Source: Salinimicrobium tongyeongense
Lineage (GTDB): Bacteria; Bacteroidota; Bacteroidia; Flavobacteriales; Flavobacteriaceae
Assembly (NCBI RefSeq): GCF_026109735.1
Contig: NZ_CP069620.1
Span: 1,488,001 to 1,552,000, forward strand
Length of the DNA: 64,000 nucleotides
Direction of reading: 5' to 3'
Part shown: positions 7,919 through 16,966 of the stretch, piece by piece
Numbering within the stretch: position 1 is the first letter of the stretch
Layout of the letters: each line of letters begins with the position of its first letter
Notes under the pieces: model-generated
What the model was told of the DNA's origin: nothing
Seen by the model: only the letters and a program-made list of their open reading frames with translations
Database searches by the model: none
Position numbers and translations under genes: made by a program

Positions 7919-10693
7919 CTATAAATTCATGATATAGTCTGTTAAATTTGCTTCCCGGGGCAAATTCATCTTTTTTCTCAAACGATATCGTTTAATCTCC
8001 ACACTTTTTACCGAGATATTTACAAGCGGTGCAATTTCTTTTGAAGACAGATTTAATCTCAAATAGGCACAAAGCCGAAGATCATTGGAAGTGAGTTCCG
8101 GGTGTTTCTTCTTAATCTTGTCAAAGAATTCCTTATCGGCATTTTTAAAGGCTTCCTTGAACATTTTCCAGTTGTCTTCTTCCCTTAGTTCTTTATCAAT
8201 GGTGCGAATCACCTTTTTCACTTCTGGATTGTCTGCTTCCTTAAGATCAGCTTTTAAAGTTGAAAGAAGTTCGTTCTTCTTTATAATAGACATGGTAGAA
8301 GCGGCCAACTGACTGTTTTTTTCCTGCATGTCTTTCTCTAAATGCTCTTTTTGAAGCCTTATAATCTCCTGTTCTGCTTCCAGGTTTTTCAGCCTTAAGT
8401 TCCTTTCCCTCTTCTCTATGATCTTTTTATGCCGTCGCTTATAGGTATAGTGAATAACCAAAAGCCCAAGCATGAACAATAACAGGTAACTCAACACAGC
8501 CAAATTGCTGTAGTACCAGGGTTTAGCAATATTAAATTTATAACTCAGCGTTTGGGTATTATGGTCACTAATTCTGCCTTTTACTTCAAAGGTGTAACTG
8601 CCGGCAGGGAGATTTTCAAAACTGGCAATCCCGGTTTGGTCCCACTGAGACCAGGATGAGGAATAATTGAGAAGGCGGTAACTATATTCGGCTTTAGACA
8701 GGCTTTGGTAGGCGGGAATGCTGTATACAAAACGAATATTATTCTCCTTACTCTCCAATTCCAATTTATGATCATCTAACTGGCGGTAGGTAAAATTCTC
8801 TCTTTTTGAAGAGGTGCTCACAGCATTAAGCATAAGCTCTCCCGAAGGGATCTTATCAAGAGGCAGAGAAAATTCAATATAACCTCCATTAGAGCCTACC
8901 AGGTAGCGATTCTCCCCAACCAGCGATATATTCTCAAAGCCTTTGCTTATATTCCTGTGCTCTAACGGAAGGGGAACCTTCTGTAAAATAAGCTTCTGCT
9001 CAAAAGGATCTCTGTTTACATAAAACAGGTTATCTACTCCAAACGTCCACCAGCTTCCATCACCCAGCACGCGGGAAGCTCCACTTATTCTTTCAGTAGT
9101 AGTAGTCAGTTGATTAAGCACATTTTTAGAAGTAAAATCGTTTAATTTACTGCTGTATTGATAAACGGAATCTTCTGTAGAGTAATAGATCTCATTTTCA
9201 AACCTGAAAATTTTTGGTCCAAGGCCCGACTTTCTTGAAATTCCGAAATTCTGCATTGCTTCAACTTCCGAATAACCTTCATTTAGTTCGACACGAAAAA
9301 TACCCCGATGAAAATGGCTCATCCACAAAGTAGAATCATTTTCTATAATCATGTGCTGCACCGAAAGATCAAAATTATCGAGATAATGAGCTTCTTCCCC
9401 AAAATCATCACCAGTAAAAAAGCTTAAACCGTTGTAATGTCCCTGAACAATTCCCGGGCCCATTTCTCCCATGGTCCAGGTTCCTAGTCCGTCCCAAATT
9501 TGAACCGCCCGTGCCCCATCAATTCTAAAGGTTCCTCTGTCATGACCTGCATACAGCTCGGCATTCAGGTAGCTAAGGCTCCATACCTGGCCTGTGGTAC
9601 CTTCTATTAACCTATAAGCTTCGTTAGAATCAACTTCTTTGTAATACAAGCCCTGATTTGTCCCCAAATACATGAGCCCATCAACAACAATGCTGCAGTA
9701 AACGGTGCCAATTTCCCCAAAGGTATCAACGAAAATCCGGAAGGGGCTCTGCTTGTTGATCACCGCAATCCCGTTATCCAAACCGCCCCAAATATTTCCT
9801 TCATCATCCTCCATAACGGCAAGCAGGGTGTTGTTCATGAGAGAAGGCTGTGCCAGATGATACTCCATCTCTCCTTCAAGGTTGAGAATGTACAGGCCAT
9901 CGCCTATACTTCCCAGGGCTAAACTGCCATCATTGAGGTAAAGTGCCGAAAAGAAACTTTCAGAAACAGGGTAAGCTTCAACCTCAAGGCGTTTCCAGTC
10001 ATTTTCAGCAATTAGAAACAGCCCGTCATCCCGGGTTACCGCAAGTATATTTTCTTCGGAAAAAGGAAACAAACCCACAATGGGCATATTCCCGATGATC
10101 TCATTGTTCAGCACTATTCTCCCAATCCCGTTCTCGATCGTAAAAAGGCCTTTTTCGGCAACCTGGTAGTAAATCTTATCCCGCACCTTAAAAAGGTTTG
10201 AAATATTGTCTTCATTGACTAAAGTTACCACCTCTCCTGTTTGTTTATTAAAACTGTACAGGCGCTGGTGGCTTTGAAAAATCACATGGTTACCCACTTC
10301 TTTTATGTCCCAAAACTGCTCCCCGTCCATTAACTTCCCCCCTACAGAATCTTTTAGTGAATGGTACTGCAGCCGGCCATTTTCCTGCGGTCGCCAGTAG
10401 CCAAACTCCATATAAGCACCGGTATAAATATCGGTGGAAGCCAGTACCGAACGAACGGCTGTTTCTCCCGGGACTTCATACAAATTCCAGTGCTCGCCGT
10501 CAAACTGAAGCAGGCCTGCATTGTTGGCCACATAGATCTGCTTATCGGGGCCCTGGGAGATCATCCAGTTTTGGTTTCCGCCCCCGTACTGGCCAGGCGA
10601 AAAGTTGGTCACAGGCGGTAATTCCTGCCCTTTTACAGCCAGGCTGAAAAAAAGGAAGATGAGAAAGGTTTTTACAAGGAGACGCAGGTTCAT
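7919..10693 (-). CDS. Y_Y_Y-domain membrane regulator with LuxR-type HTH
   Basis: About 924 residues. After a signal peptide (LVKTFLIFLFFSLAVKGQ) comes a long periplasmic beta-propeller-like region with repeated blades (NIWGGLDNGIAVINKQ, GTNQGLYYKE), then a Y_Y_Y domain (KAEYSYRLLNYSSSWSQWDQ), one transmembrane helix (LAVLSYLLLFMLGLLVIHYTY), a cytoplasmic coiled coil and a C-terminal LuxR/GerE-like HTH (LSSKEIAPLVNISVKSVEIK). There is no histidine kinase domain, so it differs from hybrid two-component regulators; it probably senses a sugar in the periplasm and acts directly on DNA. The ATG at 10693 is chosen over longer in-frame starts because it begins the signal peptide and a -7 box (TATATTTG) ends 7 bp upstream. 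It lies next to susC, its likely target. Confidence 0.85.
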   Translation of the reverse strand: MNLRLLVKTFLIFLFFSLAVKGQELPPVTNFSPGQYGGGNQNWMISQGPDKQIYVANNAGLLQFDGEHWNLYEVPGETAVRSVLASTDIYTGAYMEFGYWRPQENGRLQYHSLKDSVGGKLMDGEQFWDIKEVGNHVIFQSHQRLYSFNKQTGEVVTLVNEDNISNLFKVRDKIYYQVAEKGLFTIENGIGRIVLNNEIIGNMPIVGLFPFSEENILAVTRDDGLFLIAENDWKRLEVEAYPVSESFFSALYLNDGSLALGSIGDGLYILNLEGEMEYHLAQPSLMNNTLLAVMEDDEGNIWGGLDNGIAVINKQSPFRIFVDTFGEIGTVYCSIVVDGLMYLGTNQGLYYKEVDSNEAYRLIEGTTGQVWSLSYLNAELYAGHDRGTFRIDGARAVQIWDGLGTWTMGEMGPGIVQGHYNGLSFFTGDDFGEEAHYLDNFDLSVQHMIIENDSTLWMSHFHRGIFRVELNEGYSEVEAMQNFGISRKSGLGPKIFRFENEIYYSTEDSVYQYSSKLNDFTSKNVLNQLTTTTERISGASRVLGDGSWWTFGVDNLFYVNRDPFEQKLILQKVPLPLEHRNISKGFENISLVGENRYLVGSNGGYIEFSLPLDKIPSGELMLNAVSTSSKRENFTYRQLDDHKLELESKENNIRFVYSIPAYQSLSKAEYSYRLLNYSSSWSQWDQTGIASFENLPAGSYTFEVKGRISDHNTQTLSYKFNIAKPWYYSNLAVLSYLLLFMLGLLVIHYTYKRRHKKIIEKRERNLRLKNLEAEQEIIRLQKEHLEKDMQEKNSQLAASTMSIIKKNELLSTLKADLKEADNPEVKKVIRTIDKELREEDNWKMFKEAFKNADKEFFDKIKKKHPELTSNDLRLCAYLRLNLSSKEIAPLVNISVKSVEIKRYRLRKKMNLPREANLTDYIMNL

Positions 10694-10699
10694 TGGAAA

Positions 10700-10707
10700 C
10701 AAATATA
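10700..10707 (-). promoter_or_regulatory. -7 box TATATTTG of the regulator gene
   Basis: Matches TAnnTTTG on the minus strand just upstream of the ATG at 10693 and within the longer open frame, which argues that translation starts at 10693 on a very short leader. Confidence 0.55.
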
Positions 10708-10869
10708 ACTGCATTTTGTCTTTAACGAAATTTTTAGGGTGGCATTTTACGCCTTTAAACCTTAGTGGGTAAGCACTGAAACAGCAAGCTTCCAGACCCC
10801 AAAAAACCGGCAATTTAAAGGTTTAGCACCTTTACAGATTATCTAATTACAGCGGGATTAAAAAGTTCC

Positions 10870-10894
10870 GGTTAAAAATGCCCTTTTTGGGACC
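10870..10894. repeat. dispersed palindrome, degenerate copy
   Basis: Core AAAATGCCCTTTT (10875-10887, one mismatch) flanked by GGT and ACC. It lies in the 349-bp divergent gap (10694-11042) between the regulator and the large outer-membrane protein, where apart from the regulator's -7 box at 10700-10707 I see no other convincing element. Confidence 0.5.
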
Positions 10895-11042
10895 TGCAGG
10901 TTAAAATTCTGTTAGTAAAAGCTTTTAAAGCTGTTACAAAGAGGTTAAATATCAGCAGAATGGCAGTAATTTTTCAGAAATTGATGCTTTGGGTAAAGCA
11001 CTGACTTTCCCTTTTAGAGAATTTTTTAACTCACGAGTTTTT

Positions 11043-14000
11043 ATGACCCCTAAAATACCCATTCCTCATCTCCTTTTGAGATTTCTATATACATATTCTT
11101 TTTTCACTGTTTTTTGCCTGTTTTCTTCTTTTGCACAGCAGCAAGAGCAGGATAGCGCAGCTGTTAGCCGGGTTTTTTACATACTTTCAAACACGGGTCC
11201 CGGTGCCGGTATGGCTACCCTGCCCCTGCTTGAGAGCGTTGCAGGAGATTCTCAAAATGACATTTCTGCCACACTCATTTTACCCGGAAACATCACTCCT
11301 TCTCACGGCTTTCCGGAAGTTGAACCGCTAAGGCAAAACACCAGGGAATTTCTGCGGAAGAACCTGCTGCAGCCTTTAGAAAATTTCAACGGAAATATCA
11401 TTTTCACCCCCGGAATCAACGAATGGACAGGAGGATCTCCTGAAAACCTCGACGACCTGGAAAGTTTTTTGCAAGACAACAGCAACGGCAAGTTTCTGCC
11501 CAACGACGGCTGCCCTGTAGAAGACATAGAAATTAATGATGAAGTGGCCTTGATTACCGTAGATTCCCAGTGGTACCTGCAAGACTGGGATCGCAGCAGT
11601 GACTATAATGTAGAATGTGATATACGTACAAAAGAAAGGTTCTTCATTGAAGTAAAAGATGCCTTAAAAGACAATTTCGGAAAGGTAAAAATCATCGCGG
11701 TTCATCATCCGGTGCTTACGAGTTCACAAACTGGTGTTTTCAACAAGATTTTCCCGTTTTCGCGTCAGGATTTTCAGAATCCGCTTTACCGGGAGTTAAG
11801 GAGGAGGCTGGAAACCCTTGCCAGCCAGTTTGACGATGTCATTTTTGTTTCGGGAAATGATGCTAACCTGCAATACCTGCACAACGGCAGGAATCCGCAA
11901 ATCATTAGTGCCACTGCCGCAGGTACAACGCCTGCAAAAACTACCAAAGATGCCCATTTTGCTTCGGAAGCACCAGGATATGCAAAACTCAGGGTCTTCA
12001 AAAATGGCACTTCAAACCTCGAATTTTTCAGCCTAAACCCTTCAGGGAAAACACTGCTCTTCAGCAAAAAAATTCCGCAGGAAAGAAATACAAAAATTGA
12101 GCTGGAAGGAGCAGGCTGGGAAAAGCTCGGAAAAACCCATTCGGCTTCGATCTACTCTCCCGAAGAGACTCAGAAAAGCAACTTTTACCGCTTCCTGTGG
12201 GGAGATCGTTACCGCAATGTTTACAACACCAAAATTGAAGTTCCGGTCTTACTGCTCGACACGATTTACGGCGGGCTCACCCCCATAAAAGAAGGCGGAG
12301 GCCAGCAATCCCGTTCCATCAGGTTCATCAATGAAGATGATCATGAGTACACTTTAAGGGCGCTTAGAAAAAGTGCGACTCAATATATTCAGGCCGATCT
12401 TGCGCCAACCACTTTTATTGGTGACCGCATTGATAACAGTTACCCTCAGCGGCTCGTGCTCGATTATTTTACCACCTCGCAGCCTTACGCAAAGTTTGCG
12501 CTTGATAATTTTGCTGAAGCCCTTGACCTGCCGCACATAAAACCCCAGATCTACTACGTGCCACGCCAGCCTGCGCTCGAGATCCACAACGATGAATACG
12601 GCGATGAGCTCTATGAGTTACAGGCGCACGCCGGCAGCGAGAACAAATCTTTTGCGCAATTTGAGGAGCCACAGGACATTTTAAGCAGTTTTGACCTTCT
12701 TGAAGAGCTTCGGGAAGACCCGCAGGCCAGGGTGAACCAGGAAGAATACATTAAAGCCCGGCTCTTTGATATGCTCATTGGAGATTGGGACCGCCACCAG
12801 GACAACTGGCGCTGGGCCGAATATGAAGACGAAACGGGAAAAACCTACACCCCCATTCCGCGAGACCGCGATCAGGCTTTTTCGAAGTATGATGGTCCGC
12901 TCATCAGGCTAATAAAACTGGCGGAACCACGGCTTAGAAAAATGCAGACTTATGATGAAGATATAGACAGCATTAAATGGTTCAACTGGTCTGGCTACCC
13001 GCTAGACCTACAGGTACTCTACCAAACCCGCTGGGAGCAGTGGGAAGAGCAGGTAAAACTGATCCAAAATACCATAACCAACGAGCAGATTCAGCAGGCT
13101 TTTGCCGAATTACCTGCGGCAGCACAGGATCACACTATTGAAGAGATCAAACAAAACCTGAAGAAACGCAGGGCAAATATGATGGGCATTGCCCGTAATT
13201 ATTATGAACACCTTCAGAAGTTTAAGGTCATTACCGGAACCGATGAAGATGAAAATTTTGAGATCATAAGACAGAACGACGGGAAAACGGAAATCATTCA
13301 GCAAAGTGAAGGTGAAGAGATCTTCAGGCAAACTTATAATTCCGAAGAAACTGAAGATATCTGGATCTACGGAATGGCGGGAGACGACCGCTTTACAACT
13401 TCAGGAGAGGGAGATAACCTCATCAACATCAAAGTTCTTGGCGGCCCCGGGAAAGACACTTATAATTTTCAGAATAAAAGAAAGGTCAAGCTCTACGACT
13501 TCAAAAGTGCTGAAAATGAGATTTTACAACCCGGTTCCCGAAAGCTCCTCGTAAATTCTTACAAGATCAACAATTTCAATTACAAAAAATTCAAGTACAA
13601 CATCTTTAAAACCGTTCCCTACGTTAATTTTGAGACCGATGCCGGTTTCACCCTGGGCGCCGAAGCTATCTGGACAAAATACGGGCTGGTGAACAATCCA
13701 TTCCAGGCCCGGCACAAACTTTTGGCCAATTATTACTTCGCTACCAGGGGTTTTGCGGTACGCTACCACGGGGAATTTGCACATTTGTTCTACAACTGGA
13801 ACTTTGGGTTTACCGCCCGTTACACCAGCCCAAATTACGGGATGAATTATTTTGGGGCAGGTAGCGAAACCATTTATGACAAAGATGAAGTTGACCGGGA
13901 TTACAACCGGCTGAAGATCCAAAAATGGCATTTTTCGCCCGCCCTTATCTGGCGTAATGACGCTGGCAGCGTGTTCGATATTGGTCTCAGCGTAGATGCC

Positions 14001-14642
14001 TATAAAGTAGAATATGAAGCTGCTACTTACCTGGGGGAAATATTAACTCCCGAAAATGACATTTTTGACCAGCAGTTTTACGCAGGTGCCGAAGCCAATT
14101 ACAGGTTCTACAGTAAGAACAGCAGCGCGTTCCCAAGACTGGGATCGGATATTCGCCTTACTACGGGCTATAAAAAAAGTATAGACGAGGCCAAAAACGA
14201 GCTGGGTTACCTTGAACCTTCAGTTTCCCTTAATTATCCCATAAGTTCGAACGGGTACATGGTATTTGCCACAAAACTGGGTGGCGAAGTGATCTTTGGA
14301 GAAAATTATGAGATCTACCATGCCGCCACCATTGGCGGGAACCGAAGCTTGCGGGGATACCGCAACCACAGGTTTAACGGAAAACAGGCATTCTACCACA
14401 GTACCGATGTACGATCGGCTTTGGGGGTGTGGGAAAATAATTTCCTTCCCTTCATTTACGGGCTAACGGCAGGTTTTGATTATGGCCGGGTCTGGGTTCC
14501 GGAGGAAGATTCCCACAAATGGCACAGCAACTACGGCGGCTCGATATGGATAAGCGCCGGTCTTGCCCTTACGGGGAATATTGGCCTGTACCACGGGGGT
14601 GACGGCAATAGGCTGAGCCTGATGCTCAACTTCAAATATTAG
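11043..14642 (+). CDS. metallophosphoesterase-like / kinase-like / beta-barrel fusion protein
   Basis: 1199 residues from the ATG at 11043, which begins a signal peptide (FFTVFCLFSSFAQ); a TTG at 10989 is possible but less likely. Residues about 35-340 resemble a calcineurin-like phosphoesterase (FTPGINEW, IIAVHHPVL, FVSGNDANLQYL), though some usual metal ligands are not obvious. Residues about 380-720 contain GDWDRHQDNW (Asp581, Asp583, His585, Asn588) and PRDRDQAF (Asp608, Asp610), a layout like the catalytic and metal-binding loops of atypical secreted kinases (HipA/Fam20-like). The C-terminal 400 residues look like an Omp85/surface-antigen barrel (GGNRSLRGYRNHRFNG) ending in a terminal aromatic. 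Annotation pipelines may call such proteins metallophosphoesterase. It stands alone, divergent from the regulator. The kinase assignment is inference. Confidence 0.7.
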   Translation: MTPKIPIPHLLLRFLYTYSFFTVFCLFSSFAQQQEQDSAAVSRVFYILSNTGPGAGMATLPLLESVAGDSQNDISATLILPGNITPSHGFPEVEPLRQNTREFLRKNLLQPLENFNGNIIFTPGINEWTGGSPENLDDLESFLQDNSNGKFLPNDGCPVEDIEINDEVALITVDSQWYLQDWDRSSDYNVECDIRTKERFFIEVKDALKDNFGKVKIIAVHHPVLTSSQTGVFNKIFPFSRQDFQNPLYRELRRRLETLASQFDDVIFVSGNDANLQYLHNGRNPQIISATAAGTTPAKTTKDAHFASEAPGYAKLRVFKNGTSNLEFFSLNPSGKTLLFSKKIPQERNTKIELEGAGWEKLGKTHSASIYSPEETQKSNFYRFLWGDRYRNVYNTKIEVPVLLLDTIYGGLTPIKEGGGQQSRSIRFINEDDHEYTLRALRKSATQYIQADLAPTTFIGDRIDNSYPQRLVLDYFTTSQPYAKFALDNFAEALDLPHIKPQIYYVPRQPALEIHNDEYGDELYELQAHAGSENKSFAQFEEPQDILSSFDLLEELREDPQARVNQEEYIKARLFDMLIGDWDRHQDNWRWAEYEDETGKTYTPIPRDRDQAFSKYDGPLIRLIKLAEPRLRKMQTYDEDIDSIKWFNWSGYPLDLQVLYQTRWEQWEEQVKLIQNTITNEQIQQAFAELPAAAQDHTIEEIKQNLKKRRANMMGIARNYYEHLQKFKVITGTDEDENFEIIRQNDGKTEIIQQSEGEEIFRQTYNSEETEDIWIYGMAGDDRFTTSGEGDNLINIKVLGGPGKDTYNFQNKRKVKLYDFKSAENEILQPGSRKLLVNSYKINNFNYKKFKYNIFKTVPYVNFETDAGFTLGAEAIWTKYGLVNNPFQARHKLLANYYFATRGFAVRYHGEFAHLFYNWNFGFTARYTSPNYGMNYFGAGSETIYDKDEVDRDYNRLKIQKWHFSPALIWRNDAGSVFDIGLSVDAYKVEYEAATYLGEILTPENDIFDQQFYAGAEANYRFYSKNSSAFPRLGSDIRLTTGYKKSIDEAKNELGYLEPSVSLNYPISSNGYMVFATKLGGEVIFGENYEIYHAATIGGNRSLRGYRNHRFNGKQAFYHSTDVRSALGVWENNFLPFIYGLTAGFDYGRVWVPEEDSHKWHSNYGGSIWISAGLALTGNIGLYHGGDGNRLSLMLNFKY
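11254..11266. repeat. dispersed palindrome, one-mismatch copy in CDS
   Basis: AAAATGACATTTC, one mismatch to the core, inside the fusion-protein gene. Could be chance. Confidence 0.3.
13922..13934. repeat. dispersed palindrome, exact core in CDS
   Basis: AAAATGGCATTTT inside the barrel region of the fusion protein, read as KWHF. Confidence 0.7.
14053..14065. repeat. dispersed palindrome, exact core in CDS
   Basis: AAAATGACATTTT followed by TGAC, inside the fusion-protein gene, read as ENDIFD. It lies 131 bp after the previous copy. Confidence 0.7.
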
Positions 14643-14784
14643 CTCAATAGCCGGTATTAGAATTGTAGGCAGTATTCAGTAGGCAGTAGGCAGTGGGCAA
14701 TTTTGAAAAGGTTTCATTGAATTTTTTAACTTCAGAAGAATAGAATACCCTAAAGACTAGTATTATGGTTTAAAAATTCAGCAT

Positions 14785-14811
14785 AAAAAAACCGGATCAA
14801 CATGATCCGGT
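14785..14811 (-). terminator. intrinsic terminator of the SYLF gene
   Basis: A perfect 9-bp stem (ACCGGATCA / TGATCCGGT, 14791-14799 and 14803-14811, 3-nt loop) is followed on the minus strand by six Ts. It lies 26 bp past the stop of the minus-strand SYLF gene. The rest of the gap (14643-14784) holds only short degenerate GTAGGCAGT repeats. Confidence 0.8.
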
Positions 14812-14815
14812 CTTA

Positions 14816-14828
14816 AAAATGTCATTTT
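14816..14828. repeat. dispersed palindrome, exact core
   Basis: AAAATGTCATTTT between two convergent genes, directly next to the SYLF terminator; outer bases GTC and GAC are partly complementary. Confidence 0.7.
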
Positions 14829-14836
14829 AGGGACTT

Positions 14837-15406
14837 TTATTGGGCGGCGCGGTAATCAAATTCCTGACCCCCTACAGAGATACCTGCCATGGCCCCGGCT
14901 TTGGGCATAATCGCTACACCGACACCATTTTCAAAAGTAATGGCTCCACCGGCTCCTTCATCCCAGATTACTGCAGATGCACTACCTCCAAATTCAAAAT
15001 CTCCTTCTTTAAATTTATTAAGGGCTTCCTGGGTTTCAAAAACTATAAGCTCTCTAAAGGCTTTTCCTCCAAATTGGAACCCAATATCAATTTGTCGCAG
15101 TTCGGCATATCCGGCTACCTGTCCGTTCTCGTAAACAATTCCGTTACCTGCTGCCCCTCCAAGGATCCAGGCTCCTTTCCCCACGTTAGGGAAAATAGCA
15201 TATCCGGCTGCATCGTTAAGCATACCTTCAAGTTGCGGATTTGCTCTCATAAATGCCATTTTAGCATCCATTGCATCAGATTTTATCACTTCGCGTTTCT
15301 CCATGTCCATGATCCTCTCCTGGTCCTGGGCAGTAACCTGTCCCGAGGCAAGAAGTAACATCAGAACTATAAGTCCGCTGTACAATTTGTAAGAAATTCG
15401 TTTCAT
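14837..15406 (-). CDS. secreted SYLF-domain (YSC84-like) lipid-binding protein
   Basis: 189 residues with a cleavable signal peptide (LIVLMLLLASGQVTAQ). The mature part has the SYLF/YSC84 pattern of glycine-rich strands: GYAIFPNVGKGAWILGGAAG, GYAELRQIDIGFQFGGKAFRELIVFE, GSASAVIWDEGAGG, GVGVAIMPKAGAMAGISVGG. In eukaryotes this fold binds phosphoinositides; the role of the bacterial periplasmic versions is poorly known. It stands alone, separated by 164 bp from the serine hydrolase upstream, and has its own terminator. Confidence 0.85.
   Translation of the reverse strand: MKRISYKLYSGLIVLMLLLASGQVTAQDQERIMDMEKREVIKSDAMDAKMAFMRANPQLEGMLNDAAGYAIFPNVGKGAWILGGAAGNGIVYENGQVAGYAELRQIDIGFQFGGKAFRELIVFETQEALNKFKEGDFEFGGSASAVIWDEGAGGAITFENGVGVAIMPKAGAMAGISVGGQEFDYRAAQ
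15250..15262. repeat. dispersed palindrome, one-mismatch copy in CDS
   Basis: TAAATGCCATTTT inside the SYLF gene; read on the minus strand it again encodes KMAF. Confidence 0.35.
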
Positions 15407-15570
15407 AACTATATAATTTTTTATGGTTATGATCTTAAATTACTCAATTAATTACCCACAGACTGTTAACCGCACGTTATTTCACGAAATCTTAAGGAAA
15501 AATGAACCGGTTTAAATAATTATTATTACTGAAGCAAACTATTGATTCCCTAAATGTTAACTTATATTTT

Positions 15571-16869
15571 CTATTGGGTTATACCGGACATGGCCATTTG
15601 CCTGAATTTCCAGGCGGTTTCATCCTGCGTGGTACCCTGGGTTTGTTTCATGATGATGCCAATGAGGTTCTCTTTAGGGTCGGCAAAATACTGGGTATTG
15701 AAATAACCGCCCCAGTCAAAAGTACCCTCACTCCCTAAACCACCGGCACGAACTCCTTCTTTATTGAGAACTGAAAATGCCAGCCCATAATCCTTGTGCT
15801 GATCTTTGTATAGCTCTTTTGCCTGGTCTTCCATAATAAGTGCTACAGTAGTTTTGCTTAAGATCCTGTTCCCGTCAAGTTCACCCCCATTTAGATACAT
15901 CTGGAGAAAGCGCGCGTAGTCTTTTGCTGTACTGGTAAGCCCTGCCCCGCCAGAAAAAAAGGCTTTTGCTCCTTTCACAGGATAATCGGGGTCATAAAAG
16001 GTCACAGGAAAGTTCTGCCATTCCCCATCTACCTGGTGCTGCACACTAACCAGCCGGTCTTTTTTCTCATCGCCCATGTAAAACTGAGTGTCGTCCATTC
16101 CAAGAGGATCAAAGATCCTTTCCTTTAAAAACACATCAAACGGCTGCCCCGAAATTTTTTCGACAAAATACCCCAGCACATCAAGGCTTTCACCATAATG
16201 CCATTCTTCCCCGGGAACTGCATAAAGAGGCAGGCCAGCAAGCTTTTTCACATTTTCGGCGATGCTTATCTCCTTTGTGGTATAGAGATCAACCACCCCG
16301 GCCTTTACATATATCTTTTTAATCTTTTCATCAGAATCAATCCTACCATATCCAAGGCCCGAGGTATGCGTGAGCAAATGGCGAATGGTGATTTCTTTCC
16401 CGGCAGGCCTGGTTGTGTAGGTGGTGTCTTCAGCTTTGAATTCAGCTATGATCTTAGGGTCTTTGAATTCAGGAATATATTTTGAAATGGGGTCGTCTAA
16501 CCTGAATTTTCCTTCTTCCCAAAGCATCATCACCGCAGTAGAAGTAATTGCCTTGGTTTGGGATGCAATCCTGAAAATGTCATTTTTCTTCAATACTTTT
16601 CCATTGGCATCGGCTGTTCCAAAGCTTTTGTGATAAACAATCTGGCCGTTTTTTGCGATGAGTACAACTGCGCCCGGGATCTCTTTTTCTGAAATTGCTT
16701 CAGAGATCATCCTGTCAATTTGATCAAGCCTTTCCCCGTTTATACCGATTTTTTCTTCGGAAGTATGAGCATCGGCAGTACGGTCAAAAGAGTTTTGGGC
16801 CGATAGTATATTGACCATCAGCAGAAAGGCTCCAATAATTTTAGCCTGAAGTGTAGGTTTTGATAACAT
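15571..16869 (-). CDS. serine hydrolase, class C beta-lactamase/esterase family
   Basis: 432 residues with a signal peptide (IIGAFLLMVNILSAQ). The family's nucleophile motif SxxK is present (ASQTKAITSTAVMMLWEEGK), with the second catalytic Tyr in WHYGESLDVLGYF and a C-terminal Gly-rich segment (GGLGSEGTFDWGGYF) where KTG or HxG normally stands. Such periplasmic proteins are mostly esterases or D-amino peptidases rather than true beta-lactamases. It lies 97 bp after the GH3 gene on the same strand, so it may be cotranscribed, but a palindromic repeat sits in the gap. The specific substrate is unknown. Confidence 0.85.
   Translation of the reverse strand: MLSKPTLQAKIIGAFLLMVNILSAQNSFDRTADAHTSEEKIGINGERLDQIDRMISEAISEKEIPGAVVLIAKNGQIVYHKSFGTADANGKVLKKNDIFRIASQTKAITSTAVMMLWEEGKFRLDDPISKYIPEFKDPKIIAEFKAEDTTYTTRPAGKEITIRHLLTHTSGLGYGRIDSDEKIKKIYVKAGVVDLYTTKEISIAENVKKLAGLPLYAVPGEEWHYGESLDVLGYFVEKISGQPFDVFLKERIFDPLGMDDTQFYMGDEKKDRLVSVQHQVDGEWQNFPVTFYDPDYPVKGAKAFFSGGAGLTSTAKDYARFLQMYLNGGELDGNRILSKTTVALIMEDQAKELYKDQHKDYGLAFSVLNKEGVRAGGLGSEGTFDWGGYFNTQYFADPKENLIGIIMKQTQGTTQDETAWKFRQMAMSGITQ
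16574..16586. repeat. dispersed palindrome, exact core in CDS
   Basis: AAAATGTCATTTT inside the serine hydrolase gene, in a segment encoding KNDIFRIAS that is conserved in the family, so this copy could be coincidental. Confidence 0.45.
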
Positions 16870-16923
16870 GGGTTGAATGTAAGTTATAAAAGTGTATTAA
16901 TTAAAAAAGCAGGTTTTTAACGG

Positions 16924-16950
16924 GGTTCCTAAAATGCCATTTTTGGAACC
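16924..16950. repeat. dispersed palindrome with GGTTCC/GGAACC arms
   Basis: Exact core AAAATGCCATTTT (16931-16943) flanked symmetrically by GGTTCC (16924-16929) and GGAACC (16945-16950). The arms differ from those of other copies yet remain complementary. It lies between the GH3 and serine hydrolase genes. Confidence 0.85.
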
Positions 16951-16966
16951 CTCCCTTGAAGCCTTA

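Noticed and set aside
7980-7993. Perfect 14-bp palindrome AAACGATATCGTTT
   Set aside because: It lies inside the regulator's HTH codons (KRYRL) where the protein sequence explains it; only one copy seen.
14840-15358. 172-residue reading frame opposite the SYLF gene
   Set aside because: Antisense shadow of a gene with signal peptide and clear domain.
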